DNA of 64,000 nt from Candidatus Mediterraneibacter avicola (GCA_019115385.1 DXDR01000014.1:62001-126000), one strand, 5' to 3'; counted from the stretch's first letter, positions 1 to 9,357 are shown. Notes: generated from the sequence alone by a model not told the origin. Numbers and translations: made by a program.

Positions 1-1386
1 GCCGCCGATGGCAGCTGCAGATACAACGACACCGATCAGCTCACCGATCTGCTGTTTTTTCGGCGTAGCGCCGACAATAAATCCGGTCTTTAAGTCCTGT
101 GATGTATCTCCGGCGATAGCAGCAATAATACAGATAACACCGCCGATCGCGATAGCGCCGATCATACCTGTTGTGCCGTCTGTGCCTGTCACTTTAAGCA
201 GAACAGTGGCAATGATGATCGTTGCGATAGCCATACCGGATACCGGGTTGTTGGATGACCCGATCAGGCCTACCATACGGGAGGATACTGATGCAAAGAA
301 GAATCCGAAGATTACGATGATCAGTGATCCGATGGGGTTAACCGGGAATGTGGGGATAAGCCAGATCAGCACAACAATAGCAAGGATCAGGATCAGCAGC
401 ACGGGCATCGGAAGATCCTGCTGCGTACGCAGAGTATTTTTGTTCGTCTGCTTTTTGCCCATGCTTGCCATTGCCTGTTTGAAAGTGCGGACGATCAGCG
501 GGAATGTCTTGATCAGGCTGATCAGACCGCCTGCCGCAACGGCGCCGGCGCCAATGTATCTGACATAAGTACCCCACAGCTCATCGGGGCTGAGGGAAGA
601 AATCGGCCCTTCTCCCGGGAAAATTGTGGCATCTCCGCCGAACAGCGCGATCGCAGGCATAAGTACAAACCAGCTCAGCGTACCGCCGGCCAGCATATAG
701 CTGGAGATCTTCGGTCCGCAGATAAAGCCCACACCGGCCAGTGAGGGAAGTACCTGGATTCCGATCTGGGATCCGGCATAGCCTTTAAATGCATATCCGA
801 TCTCGCTGGGGAACAGTTTCAGGCCGTCTGCCACAAACTTATATACTGCGGCAATACCCAGGCCGGAGAATACAGCGCCTGCTTTGCTGCCGCCTTCTTC
901 TCCTGCAAGAAGAACCTCTGCACATGCAGTTCCCTCAGGGAACGGAAGCGTTCCGTGTTCTTCTACGATCAGCGCCTGACGAAGAGGTACCATAAAGCAG
1001 ACACCCAGGATACCGCCGAACAGCGCGATCAGGAAAATAGTCATTATGCTCGGGAATTCGATTTTTCCCTCCTCAGCCCAAAGAAACAGGGCAGGCAGCG
1101 TGAAGATTGCTCCCGCTGCAAGAGACTCACCGGCAGAACCGATAGTCTGTACCAGATTGTTCTCAAGGATGGAATCCCTGCGAAGAATGATACGGATAAT
1201 TCCCATCGAGATAACAGCCGCCGGAATAGAAGCAGATACTGTCATGCCGACAAGAAGTCCCAGATATGCGTTGGCAGCGCCAAACACAACCGCAAGGATG
1301 ACACCAATGAGAACAGAGGTTACCGTAAACTCCGGAACGATCTTGTTCGCCGGAATATACGGTTTGAACTCATTTTTGTTGTCCAT
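1..1386 (-). CDS. OPT-family oligopeptide transporter (3' end outside window)
   Basis: The ORF is open to the window edge (462 codons visible), so it is missing from the ORF track. The protein starts MDNKNEFKPYIPANKI and is almost entirely hydrophobic. It shows OPT-family stretches such as TVTSVLIGVILAVVFGAANAY, GESLAAGAIFTLPALFL and PEGTACAEVL. OPT proteins are proton-coupled membrane transporters of peptides or metal chelates; the substrate cannot be read here. I chose the ATG at 1386 because AGAAAGGA lies about 9 nt upstream; an in-frame ATG at 1395 sits directly on that site. It is separated from the nickel operon by a short gap and reads the same way. Family assignment is secure; substrate unknown. 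Confidence 0.88.
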   Translation of the reverse strand, partial: MDNKNEFKPYIPANKIVPEFTVTSVLIGVILAVVFGAANAYLGLLVGMTVSASIPAAVISMGIIRIILRRDSILENNLVQTIGSAGESLAAGAIFTLPALFLWAEEGKIEFPSIMTIFLIALFGGILGVCFMVPLRQALIVEEHGTLPFPEGTACAEVLLAGEEGGSKAGAVFSGLGIAAVYKFVADGLKLFPSEIGYAFKGYAGSQIGIQVLPSLAGVGFICGPKISSYMLAGGTLSWFVLMPAIALFGGDATIFPGEGPISSLSPDELWGTYVRYIGAGAVAAGGLISLIKTFPLIVRTFKQAMASMGKKQTNKNTLRTQQDLPMPVLLILILAIVVLIWLIPTFPVNPIGSLIIVIFGFFFASVSSRMVGLIGSSNNPVSGMAIATIIIATVLLKVTGTDGTTGMIGAIAIGGVICIIAAIAGDTSQDLKTGFIVGATPKKQQIGELIGVVVSAAAIGG

Positions 1387-1437
1387 GATGTTCATTCCTT
1401 TCTATATTTTTAACGACTTCTTAACACAGTCCAAACT

Positions 1438-1443
1438 ATTATA
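1438..1443 (-). promoter_or_regulatory. extended -10 promoter for the OPT gene
   Basis: On the minus strand the sequence reads TGCTATAAT, a perfect -10 preceded by the extended TG motif, about 50 nt upstream of the OPT start. No good -35 is visible at 17 nt, which is common for extended -10 promoters. Confidence 0.5.
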
Positions 1444-1512
1444 GCACTTTGGCCTGATAAAGGAAAGAAGAAATTTATAGAGAAGAGAGGATTGTCCGTA
1501 ACAGCTCAGCCA

Positions 1513-2115
1513 TCAGGGCCGCAGTTCCAGTATTCTGTCCGCAGTTCTCCGGGCCAGATGCATATTATGGGTAATGACAATAACCCCCATATTCAGCCGG
1601 GAAGTTTCCCGGAGGACCACATCCCAGATCTGGGCCTGTGTGATCACATCCAGCATGGTGCTGATCTCATCGCAGATCAGATAGTCTGCTTTGCTCATCA
1701 GCGCCCGGGCCACGCAGAAACGCTGCAGTTCGCCGCCGGAGAGCTCCCGGGGAAAACGGTCGAGCCATGCGGGCTCAATGCCGAAAGCATTCAGCATATC
1801 TTCATTCAGTCCGCCGCTTTCTTCCAGTACGCGCCTGAGCCGCCAACGGGGATTTACCGCTTTTTCGGGATGCTGGAAGATCAGCTGGACGGGGCAGAGG
1901 CCTTTTGCCGGGAGAGGTTTCCCGTCAGCCAGAACCTGTCCTGCGGATGGTTTCAGATATCCGGCCAGTATCATAGCCAGTGTTGATTTGCCGCAGCCGC
2001 TTGGCGCAGACAGGGCAAGGCGTTCGCCCTTCTCTACTTTTAAACTCTGGTCTTCGAGGATCCAGGGTTTTTTCGCGTTATATCGGAAATAGATATTTTT
2101 TGCTTCAAGAGCCAT
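1513..2115 (-). CDS. ABC transporter ATP-binding protein, NikE/DppF-like
   Basis: A 200-residue ATPase of the peptide/nickel importer class. Visible motifs are Walker A APSGCGKST near residue 38, the signature LSGGELQR, a Walker B-like YLICDEIS and the switch histidine ITHN. It is shorter than typical DppF or OppF (about 320 aa) and lacks their C-terminal oligopeptide-transporter extension, as nickel-type NikE proteins also do. The start has a GAGGTG site. It overlaps the preceding ATPase gene by 11 nt, so the two are probably translationally coupled. It is the last gene of the larE-to-ATPase operon and likely powers uptake of nickel or a nickel chelate. The substrate is inferred from the lar genes, not from the protein. 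Confidence 0.85.
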   Translation of the reverse strand: MALEAKNIYFRYNAKKPWILEDQSLKVEKGERLALSAPSGCGKSTLAMILAGYLKPSAGQVLADGKPLPAKGLCPVQLIFQHPEKAVNPRWRLRRVLEESGGLNEDMLNAFGIEPAWLDRFPRELSGGELQRFCVARALMSKADYLICDEISTMLDVITQAQIWDVVLRETSRLNMGVIVITHNMHLARRTADRILELRP

Positions 2116-3040
2116 AGTAACACCTCACTTCCCCGCCCCTCACTCTGCGTACCGGGGGCACATTGGACGTACACCGTCCGGTCCGGAAAGGACAGCGGGG
2201 AGCAAAGAGACAGCCCCGGGGGAGATCTCCGGCATAGGGCTGAAAGCCTTCCAGAGGCTGAAACTCATTTTGCGGAAGGGCTTTCCACAGAGCTTTCGTG
2301 TACGGGTGACGCAGCGCGTCAGGGCCTTTCTTAAAATCAGACGCAGGTGCAGTCTCAACGGTGGTCCCTGCGTAAAAGACAGAGACTCTGTCAGCAAATT
2401 CAAACGCCAGGTCAATATCGTGAGTGATCAAAACAACAGCTCTGCCGGCGTCTGCCATTTCCCGGAACATCTGCAGGGCTTCCAGTGCCTGTCCAAGGCT
2501 CATGCCGGGGGTGGGTTCGTCCGCGATGATAAGCTCTGCATCTGTGAGCAGGGCGGTTGATACGAGAATTCTTCTTGCCATACCTCCGGACAGCTGAAAA
2601 GGATAGAGCTGTTCTGTTTTCTCCGGCAGCCCGAAACGGCGGAACAGCCCTTTCCGTTTTTCTGTGGGACGGGGCTTTTTGTGTCCGTCAGCCTGCGCGC
2701 CCGTCTTCATTAGCGGATCAAGATAGGAGACAGACTGAGGGACCAGGGCAATCTCTGTTCCGCGCAGCGCCTTCTGGCGTTCCGGGGTCAGTTCCTGTCC
2801 CTTATAATACATATGTCCGCGAATGGAGGCATTGCCGGGCAGAATACCCAAAACGGCAGAAGAAAGCAGGCTTTTCCCGGAGCCGGAGGAGCCTGCAACG
2901 GCAATGATCTCACCAGGATATACGGTAAAATGCAGATCAGATATTGCCTGAAGATCCGTCTGTTCCAGTCCGCGTCCATACATGCGGAAGGAAACAGACA
3001 GATCGCGGATTTCCAGTAAGGGTTCTTTTTTGTGTTCCAT
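2105..3040 (-). CDS. ABC transporter ATP-binding protein, NikD/DppD-like
   Basis: A 311-residue ATPase with Walker A AGSSGSGKS, signature LSGGMARR, Walker B ELIIADEPT and switch ITHD. The C-terminus (about residues 255-305) carries the oligopeptide-transporter motif with PRGCLFAPRCPFRTGRC, whose cysteines in DppD/OppD homologues bind an Fe-S cluster. The start ATG follows AAGGAG by 6 nt. It sits between permease and second ATPase in the standard Dpp/Nik gene order B-C-D-E. With the neighbouring 200-aa ATPase it should form the heterodimeric motor on the cytoplasmic face. Nickel as cargo is inferred from the upstream lar genes. Confidence 0.87.
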   Translation of the reverse strand: MEHKKEPLLEIRDLSVSFRMYGRGLEQTDLQAISDLHFTVYPGEIIAVAGSSGSGKSLLSSAVLGILPGNASIRGHMYYKGQELTPERQKALRGTEIALVPQSVSYLDPLMKTGAQADGHKKPRPTEKRKGLFRRFGLPEKTEQLYPFQLSGGMARRILVSTALLTDAELIIADEPTPGMSLGQALEALQMFREMADAGRAVVLITHDIDLAFEFADRVSVFYAGTTVETAPASDFKKGPDALRHPYTKALWKALPQNEFQPLEGFQPYAGDLPRGCLFAPRCPFRTGRCTSNVPPVRRVRGGEVRCYYGS

Positions 3041-3050
3041 AGTGTTCTCC

Positions 3051-3875
3051 TTATTCCTGTGCGTGGAAGGGATCCATGATCATTTTCAGATGTTCCCCCA
3101 GTCTGTCCACCAGCAGTATGATGAGTACGAGCATAAGACCGGGCAGCACTGCGGGCCACCACATTCCCGCAGAGAGATATCTCATGCTCTCTGACAGGAT
3201 GATGCCGATCGCAGGCTGCTCGGGAGACAGTCCGAATCCCAGAAACGATACAGAGGCTTCATGCAGCACCGCATGGGGAAACAAAAGGATCAGCCCGGTA
3301 AAAAACTGTGGCGCCAGATGGGGCAGCAGATGGTGCACCAGGATCCATCCGCCGGATTTCCCGAGCTTTCGTGATACAGCCACATACTGTTGTGTGTGCA
3401 GCTGAAGCACTTCTCCTCTGATGAGACGTGCCAGTGAACACCAGTGTGTGGCAGCGATTCCGACGAGCAGACCTTTCATCCCTCTTCCCAGTGCAAAAGA
3501 GATCAGGATAACCAGGATGGTATGCGGCACGCTCATCACAAGATCGATCACCCAGTTGATAAAAGCATCTGCATATTTGGAACCTGACGCCGCGGCAATG
3601 CCTGCGAATACGGCGATCACCGCGCTGATCAGGGAGGCTGCGATCCCTACCGTGATGCTGACGGACATACCTTTCAGAGTACGCATCAGAAGATCCCGTC
3701 CCAGGGCGTCTGTGCCAAAAGGGTGCTCCAGGGAAGGAGACTGCCCTGCTTCAAGAAAACTTCCTGCCGCTGCATCTTCGGGAAGGAAGATGCCCAGGAC
3801 ATATATGCCGGTCAGCACAAGAACTATAATGACAGAAAGAAGCACAGTTTTACTGCGCCGGTTTAATTTCTTCAT
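3051..3875 (-). CDS. ABC transporter permease, NikC/DppC-like
   Basis: A 274-residue integral membrane protein with an N-terminal membrane segment (VLLSVIIVLVLTGIYVLGIF) and the BPD_transp_1 fold. The DppC-type signature near EHPFGTDALGRDLLMRTLKG and the coupling-helix region near ASVSFLGFGLSPEQPAIG are clear. The ATG overlaps the stop of the upstream permease gene (ATGA, 4 nt) and has a strong GGGAGGTGAAGG site. It pairs with the NikB-like permease to form the channel of the importer. Confidence 0.88.
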   Translation of the reverse strand: MKKLNRRSKTVLLSVIIVLVLTGIYVLGIFLPEDAAAGSFLEAGQSPSLEHPFGTDALGRDLLMRTLKGMSVSITVGIAASLISAVIAVFAGIAAASGSKYADAFINWVIDLVMSVPHTILVILISFALGRGMKGLLVGIAATHWCSLARLIRGEVLQLHTQQYVAVSRKLGKSGGWILVHHLLPHLAPQFFTGLILLFPHAVLHEASVSFLGFGLSPEQPAIGIILSESMRYLSAGMWWPAVLPGLMLVLIILLVDRLGEHLKMIMDPFHAQE

Positions 3876-4882
3876 TCCTTCACCTCCCGGATCTGGGGGT
3901 CAATGATCCCGTAAAGCAGATCTGCAGCCATATTGCCTGCACAGACAAACAGGGCGGAAAACAGCGTGATGCCCAGGAGCAGCGGTATATCCGCGCTGAG
4001 GCCTGCTTCCGATACAGCGCTGCCAAGACCGGGATAGCTGAATACATTTTCTGCCAGGACGGAACCGCCGAACAGTTCCGAAAAGGAAGCAAACTGCAGG
4101 GTCAGTGCCGGAAGAAGAATATTTCGCAGCCCATGGCGGCGGAGAATGGACCATTCCCCTTCCCCTCTGGCCCGTGCAAAGAGAACGTATTCGCTGTCAA
4201 GTACGTCTGAGAGTTTCTGCCTTGTGTGCAGGGCGATGCTGGAAAAGGACATCAGAGCCAGCGTAAAAGCGGGCAGGATCAGGTGATGGATTTTCTGCCA
4301 GACAGTCACATTTTCACTGAGCACGCCTGCCGGAGCAGAAAATCCCACTGGAAACCATTTCAGCCACACGGAAAATACCAGCAGGAATACAAGTCCCAGC
4401 CAAAATGTGGGGACAGAGCTGAGGATATAACAGACTTTTTTAAGGATTTTATCCGGCCACCGCTCCCGGTACATTCCCATGACGCAGCCCAGAAGGAAGC
4501 CCAGCACGCCGGATATCACCCAGGCGCAGAGCATCAGAGCCAGGGAATTCAAAAAACGTTCGCCGATAATATCTGCCACAGGCCTGCGGTAAACGGAGGA
4601 TTCTTCCAGATCTCCGTGAAGAAGATCAGTGAGCCAGTTCATATACCGTTCTGCGGGCGGTTTATCCACGCCCCAGTAATCTTCGATCTGGGCGCGCTGT
4701 TCCGGGGAAACGGCGGTTCCCAGTCCTGTAATATACTGCTGCACCGGATCGACAGGCGACGCGCTTATCAGTACAAAGGAAATAATGCTTACAGCCAGCA
4801 GCAGAGAGATGATTTTAATACTATGCATGAAGAAAATGCGGCCCAGCCGCGGCAAGGTTCCTTTCAACAGATACGCCTCCAT
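3872..4882 (-). CDS. ABC transporter permease, NikB/DppB-like
   Basis: A 336-residue permease with DppB-type features: an N-terminal membrane helix (IKIISLLLAVSIISFVLIS), a long periplasmic-side loop (SPVDPVQQYITGLG) and C-terminal transmembrane segments ending in the conserved DPQIREVK tail. The listed ATG has no good ribosome site. A TTG five codons downstream (4867) has GGAGG 8 nt upstream, provided by the ATGGAGGCG at the listed start, and may be the real start. It lies just downstream of the binding-protein gene and overlaps the next permease by 4 nt. Confidence 0.85.
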   Translation of the reverse strand: MEAYLLKGTLPRLGRIFFMHSIKIISLLLAVSIISFVLISASPVDPVQQYITGLGTAVSPEQRAQIEDYWGVDKPPAERYMNWLTDLLHGDLEESSVYRRPVADIIGERFLNSLALMLCAWVISGVLGFLLGCVMGMYRERWPDKILKKVCYILSSVPTFWLGLVFLLVFSVWLKWFPVGFSAPAGVLSENVTVWQKIHHLILPAFTLALMSFSSIALHTRQKLSDVLDSEYVLFARARGEGEWSILRRHGLRNILLPALTLQFASFSELFGGSVLAENVFSYPGLGSAVSEAGLSADIPLLLGITLFSALFVCAGNMAADLLYGIIDPQIREVKE

Positions 4883-4887
4883 TTACA

Positions 4888-6495
4888 TTATACGTCCCAG
4901 GTCCACTCCTGAAGATTCTGGATCAGGGGCAGGCCGTGGCCATGCCCGTGGATCGGCTGCTCTCCTATGGAGAGTCCGTCCCGGACGTAGGTGACATGAT
5001 CCAGATTGACGATCCAGACCCAGGGGCAGGCTCCTTTCATGGCGGTGCCTGTCGTGCCGTCCCACTGTACATTTTTCCAGTTTTCATAGGCTTCTTCTAC
5101 AGTCAGCGCTTTCATGGCTGCATTCAGATATCCGTCAGTCACATCGCTCGTGTAGCCTTCCGGGTTGTAAAAATCATCCAGAAGAGCGCCCTCGGACCGG
5201 TACAGATAATAGGTTTCATTCGGGTTTGCAGAGCCCCAGCCCATCATCACGGCCTCGGAGAACATGCGCCGTGTGATGTCGTCCCAGCTTGTGCCCTCTA
5301 CATTGATCTGGATGCCAATTTCCCTTATCTGTTCTGAGGCGGCCATTGCGACAGCCTGGCGTACAGAATCCCCGGCAGGATAGAGACAGGAGAATTCCGC
5401 TTTCAGACCGTTCTTTTCCACAATGCCGTCTCCGTCCGTATCCGTCCATCCGGCGTCGGAGAGAAGCTGTTTTGCGTACTCCACATCTGTTTCGATCACG
5501 ACTTCCGGGTTGTTCCAGGGCATCCCGTCGTTTTCAGAGTAGGCCGGCCTTCCGTAGCCGTTTAGGACCACATCAGCGATCTGCTGACGGTCAATGGCAT
5601 AGGCGATGGCCTGCCGGATTTCCAGATTGCAGGTCACATTGTTCCCGACAGGAGCGCCGCTTTCTGTGGTTTGGCCTTCATCCGGCAGGACAGGGAGCGT
5701 AAAGCCCCGGTTGTCGGCGGAAGGAATGGCTTCTATATGATAACCATCCGCCTCTGCTGCAGCCAGAGCGGCAGAGGAGTATGCCACGTCTACTTCTCCC
5801 GCCTGGACGGCCGCAAGGGCCGCATCCTCGGACATGAACACAACCGTTACATTTTTAATGGCGGGTGTTTCGCCATAGTAATTTTCGTTGGCGGTGAAGA
5901 TGATCTGCTCCTGTGGATCCCACTCCACAAACCGATAGGGGCCGGAGCCGACAGGGTGGGTTCCGTAATCTTCATCATAGGCATGCTCGGGCACAATGCC
6001 GATGGACGCAAGCGTATTGAGAAAAACGGAAGTGGGACGGGACAGAGTTATGACGACCGTCGTATCATCCGGGGCGGATGCACTTTCCATATATGTCAGA
6101 TCAACGGAACTCTGTGCTTTTTTTGCGGTTTCAAGGGTAAAGGCAACATCAGAAGCAGTGACCTTTTCGCCGTCGGTAAAATATGCATCGTCCCGAAGCG
6201 TAAAGGTCCATGTGAGACCATCCTCAGATAAAGAATATCCGGTGGCCAGATCATTCTCAAAAGTCAGATCAGAAGTATACCTTACCAGGGTGCTCTGTAC
6301 GATCGGGGAATTTCCATGCCCCCAGCCCTGAGTGGGATCCAGTGTTTCCGGTTCAGAGCCGATGGCGATTATCACGCTGTCATTTTCCCGGGGAGAATCT
6401 GCTCCGGCCTGGCCGGAAACGCCGTTCCCGCATGAGGCAGATGAGACAACGGCGATCACGCTTAAAAGTATAGCTGAAATTTTTTTGAAGTTCAT
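4888..6495 (-). CDS. nickel/peptide-type solute-binding lipoprotein (SBP_bac_5)
   Basis: A 535-residue extracellular binding protein of the DppA/NikA family. The signal peptide MNFKKISAILLSVIAVVSSASC ends in a lipobox with the lipidated Cys at about residue 22. Family landmarks include SEPETLDPTQGWGHG, RDDAYFTDGEKVTASDVAFTL and VGSGPYRFVEWDP. Near the C-terminus the segment PIHGHGHGLPLIQ carries three closely spaced histidines that could contact metal, though this is inference. AAAGGAA precedes the start by 7 nt. Position directly after larC points to nickel, but the fold alone fits peptide import equally well. Confidence 0.87.
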   Translation of the reverse strand: MNFKKISAILLSVIAVVSSASCGNGVSGQAGADSPRENDSVIIAIGSEPETLDPTQGWGHGNSPIVQSTLVRYTSDLTFENDLATGYSLSEDGLTWTFTLRDDAYFTDGEKVTASDVAFTLETAKKAQSSVDLTYMESASAPDDTTVVITLSRPTSVFLNTLASIGIVPEHAYDEDYGTHPVGSGPYRFVEWDPQEQIIFTANENYYGETPAIKNVTVVFMSEDAALAAVQAGEVDVAYSSAALAAAEADGYHIEAIPSADNRGFTLPVLPDEGQTTESGAPVGNNVTCNLEIRQAIAYAIDRQQIADVVLNGYGRPAYSENDGMPWNNPEVVIETDVEYAKQLLSDAGWTDTDGDGIVEKNGLKAEFSCLYPAGDSVRQAVAMAASEQIREIGIQINVEGTSWDDITRRMFSEAVMMGWGSANPNETYYLYRSEGALLDDFYNPEGYTSDVTDGYLNAAMKALTVEEAYENWKNVQWDGTTGTAMKGACPWVWIVNLDHVTYVRDGLSIGEQPIHGHGHGLPLIQNLQEWTWDV

Positions 6496-6527
6496 ATGCG
6501 ATTTCCTTTGTTATCAGTCAGTAATTT

Positions 6528-7850
6528 CTATTTCAGTTCGTTTATAAGAGAGAGCGCTTCAGAAAAACTGATCTTTTTTTCTTCTGCTATGCGGCAGATG
6601 TCATCATATTCATATTTGCGGCGCTCTGTTCCGTAACCGAATGAAACTTTGCGGCGGACGGCGCCGTAAGGCGTTTCCACTGTTTCAATGCGGCGTTCAA
6701 GGACATACCGGCGGAGCAGGTTTTCCCGGATCCCAATGGTAGTGGTATGCCGGAATACTGCGCGGATCACATCTTCTCTCTGCGCTTTGCGGCACATAAT
6801 ATGGATCAGAGTCCCGGGACGGTTTTTTTTCATGCCGACGGGTACGGTGTATACATCCAGCGCCCCGGCGGCGAAAAGCCGTTCTGTGGCAAACCCTATG
6901 GCTTCGCCGGTCATATCATCTACATTGCAGCTTAATTCGCAGATTTCATCCTCCGGAACGTCTGTCTCGCCCAGGATTGCCCGTATGCAGTTGGCGGCTT
7001 CAAAATCTTTCCGGCCCATGCCGTATCCGATAGCGAAAGGCTTCAGGACAGGCATTTCTCCGAAACGACCGGCAAAATATTTCAGAAGAGCTGCTCCTGT
7101 GGGCGTACAGAGTTCCCCCCTGATGCTTCCGCCATAGACAGGCACGCCCTGCAAAATATGTGCGGTGGCAGGCGCAGGAACAGGAAGAATGCCGTGGGCG
7201 CAGCGAACCTGGCCGCTGCCTGTGTGGACAGGCGAAACGACAACTTCATCAGGAGACAGCCGGTCCATCAGCAGGCAGACTGCCGTAATATCAGCAACAG
7301 CATCCATTGTTCCAACTTCATGGAAATGGATGTCAGAAACCGGTACCCCGTGAACATGGCTTTCTGCTTCTGCGATCAGTCCGTAGACCGCCATGATATC
7401 GTCCTGTACGTGCCCGGGCAGTGCAGGGAGACCCCGCACAATATGCCCGATCTCTTGTATGCTGCTGTGATGATGCCCGTGGGGGCGTCCGTGTTCGCCG
7501 CCATGGTGATGATGTCCATGTTCGCTGTCATGGTGGTGGTGCCCGCATTCGGCATCATGGACGTGTTCATCGCCGTGCCCGTGGTCATGACCGTGTATGT
7601 GCTCATGCGCGTCGGTTCCCGGCAGACAGACGTCAGCGCTTTCTTCCTCTGCGCCGTTTACCGTTACGGATATCTGCGTGCCGGTGATGCCGCATTTTAC
7701 AACTGTTTTTTTCTCAAAGGCCACGCCGGGGATCCCCAGCGCGTTCAGTTCGCTTATAAATTTATCGGGGTCGGGCAGAAGTTCCAGCAGGGCTGCTGTC
7801 AGCATATCTCCGGCCGCGCCCATTTGACAGTCCAGATATAAAGTACGCAA
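6528..7850 (-). CDS. larC: LarC, nickel insertion protein of nickel-pincer cofactor synthesis
   Basis: A 440-residue LarC starting MRTLYLDCQMGAAGDM, the typical opening of the family. LarC uses CTP to insert nickel into the pyridinium bisthiocarboxylate pincer. Residues about 80-130 form a long His/Asp/Glu-rich stretch (HEHIHGHDHGHGDEH, HGHHHSS) likely to bind nickel. Both halves are in one uninterrupted frame; Lactobacillus plantarum makes the C-terminal half only by a ribosomal frameshift (larC1/larC2). The start is TTG at 7850 behind GGGAGGG, 3 bp after the larB stop. A binding-protein gene follows. Confidence 0.92.
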   Translation of the reverse strand: MRTLYLDCQMGAAGDMLTAALLELLPDPDKFISELNALGIPGVAFEKKTVVKCGITGTQISVTVNGAEEESADVCLPGTDAHEHIHGHDHGHGDEHVHDAECGHHHHDSEHGHHHHGGEHGRPHGHHHSSIQEIGHIVRGLPALPGHVQDDIMAVYGLIAEAESHVHGVPVSDIHFHEVGTMDAVADITAVCLLMDRLSPDEVVVSPVHTGSGQVRCAHGILPVPAPATAHILQGVPVYGGSIRGELCTPTGAALLKYFAGRFGEMPVLKPFAIGYGMGRKDFEAANCIRAILGETDVPEDEICELSCNVDDMTGEAIGFATERLFAAGALDVYTVPVGMKKNRPGTLIHIMCRKAQREDVIRAVFRHTTTIGIRENLLRRYVLERRIETVETPYGAVRRKVSFGYGTERRKYEYDDICRIAEEKKISFSEALSLINELK

Positions 7851-7852
7851 AA

Positions 7853-8614
7853 TTATCCCTCCCTTTTTCTGTTCATGTGGTTGATCCTGTCTGCAAGAAA
7901 TCCCGCGCCGAATCCATTGTCGATATTGACGACAGAGACACCGCTTGCACAGGAATTAAGCATTGCCAGCAGGGCCGACAGGCCGTTGAATGACGCGCCG
8001 TAGCCTACGCTTGTGGGAACACCGATTACCGGGCAGTCCGCAAGCCCTCCGATTACGCTGGTAAGAGCGCCTTCCATTCCGGCGACAGCGATGATCACGC
8101 TGGCGTTCATAATATCGTCCAGATGGGACAGTGTCCGGTGAAGCCCCGCCACGCCTACGTCATAAAGGCGGACAACTTCACTTCCAAGCACAGAAGCGGT
8201 CACGGCCGCTTCCTCGGCCACCGGGATATCGCTTGTACCCCCTGTGGCAACCACGATTTTACCAATCCCGTCAGGCTCGGGAACCGGTCCGATGATGCCG
8301 CATCGTGCATTTTTCTCGTAGCGCAGAGGATGCGCTTTCTGTACTTCCTGCGCGGATCCGTCCGATAATCGGGTAATCAGGATCGTTTCCTGCCCGTTTC
8401 GGAGCATGGCGTCTGCAATTCCCGCAATCTGTTCCGGTGTTTTGCCGGCGCCGTAAATTACCTCCGCGGCGCCCTGGCGCAGCGTCCGGTGTGTGTCGAC
8501 TTTGGCGTAGCCGATATCTTCAAATGGCTTTACTTTTAATTTTAATACAGCTTCTTCTACGGAAATTTTGCCGTCCCGGACATTTTCCAGGAGCTGCCTT
8601 GTGTCGTCATTCAT
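7853..8614 (-). CDS. larB: LarB, nickel-pincer cofactor synthesis (PurE-like carboxylase/hydrolase)
   Basis: A 253-residue LarB with a PurE-like C-terminal domain. LarB carboxylates the pyridinium ring of nicotinic acid adenine dinucleotide and cleaves the phosphoanhydride to give the biscarboxylic mononucleotide. Landmarks are DNVRDGKISVEEAVLKLK-like text at the N-terminus, VIYGAGKTPEQIAGIA, VATGGTSDIPVAEEA and the PurE-type GMEGALTSVIGGL and PVIGVPTSVGYG. The ATG overlaps the larE stop (ATGA), so the genes are coupled. Confidence 0.93.
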   Translation of the reverse strand: MNDDTRQLLENVRDGKISVEEAVLKLKVKPFEDIGYAKVDTHRTLRQGAAEVIYGAGKTPEQIAGIADAMLRNGQETILITRLSDGSAQEVQKAHPLRYEKNARCGIIGPVPEPDGIGKIVVATGGTSDIPVAEEAAVTASVLGSEVVRLYDVGVAGLHRTLSHLDDIMNASVIIAVAGMEGALTSVIGGLADCPVIGVPTSVGYGASFNGLSALLAMLNSCASGVSVVNIDNGFGAGFLADRINHMNRKREG

Positions 8615-9357
8615 TTTCTTACCTCCAGATCAAGCACTATACTTTTATAGTATTTCTTCAGACGGGTCAAAATCTCTTCCCGCTTTTCAAGCAGCAGATA
8701 CAACTGGTCCTCCGGCAGCTGCAGCCTTGCATGCCCATTCTGCCAGCGGACGCGGAAATCTGTAAATCCCAGGGAAAACAGATAATCTTCCGCCAGTTCT
8801 GTTATTTTAAGCTTTTCAGTTGTGATTTTCTCTCCGGTGGAAATTCTTGTGGCAAGACAGGCGTAGGCCGGCTTGTTCCAGGTGAAAAGCCCTGCAGCCT
8901 TTGAAAGACGGCGGATTTCCTGCTTTGTCAGCCCACATTCGCGCAGAGGAGAGCGGACGGACAGTTCTCTCAGGGCGCGCATTCCCGGGCGGTCCTGTGC
9001 GTCGTCCGAAGCGTTCGTACCGTCCAGGAGGACAGAAAAGCCGTCTGCGTCCGCCGCTTTCATGACGGCGGTGAAAATTGCTGTTTTGCAGTGGTAACAG
9101 CGGTCTGCCGGATTTTCTGCCACCTGTGGGACAGAAAGCACAGACTGTTCAAGTACGGTTATATCTGTTCCGATATCCTGAGCAAGACGCACCGCATCTT
9201 CCAGTTCGAACCGTGGCTGAAATTCCGATTTTACATAATAAGCCCGCACTTCTTCGGCATATTTTTTTGCGGCGTACAAAAGGTATGCGGAATCCACGCC
9301 GCCTGAAAAGGCGATGGCGGTCTTTGGATGCGATGTAAAAAAATCCTGTAAAGTCAA
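8611..9357 (-). CDS. larE: LarE, ATP-dependent sulfur transferase of nickel-pincer synthesis
   Basis: A 248-residue PP-loop enzyme with the ATP-binding SGGVDS near residue 19. LarE adenylates the substrate carboxylates and replaces them with thiocarboxylates. It has the conserved Cys in KPAYACLATRIS near residue 170, equivalent to the sacrificial cysteine of the L. plantarum enzyme. It also has a CYHCK motif near residue 90, suggesting the three-cysteine variant that can hold a [4Fe-4S] cluster; that assignment is inference. The start has GGGAGG 6 nt upstream and is the first gene after the operon leader. Confidence 0.92.
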   Translation of the reverse strand: MTLQDFFTSHPKTAIAFSGGVDSAYLLYAAKKYAEEVRAYYVKSEFQPRFELEDAVRLAQDIGTDITVLEQSVLSVPQVAENPADRCYHCKTAIFTAVMKAADADGFSVLLDGTNASDDAQDRPGMRALRELSVRSPLRECGLTKQEIRRLSKAAGLFTWNKPAYACLATRISTGEKITTEKLKITELAEDYLFSLGFTDFRVRWQNGHARLQLPEDQLYLLLEKREEILTRLKKYYKSIVLDLEVRK

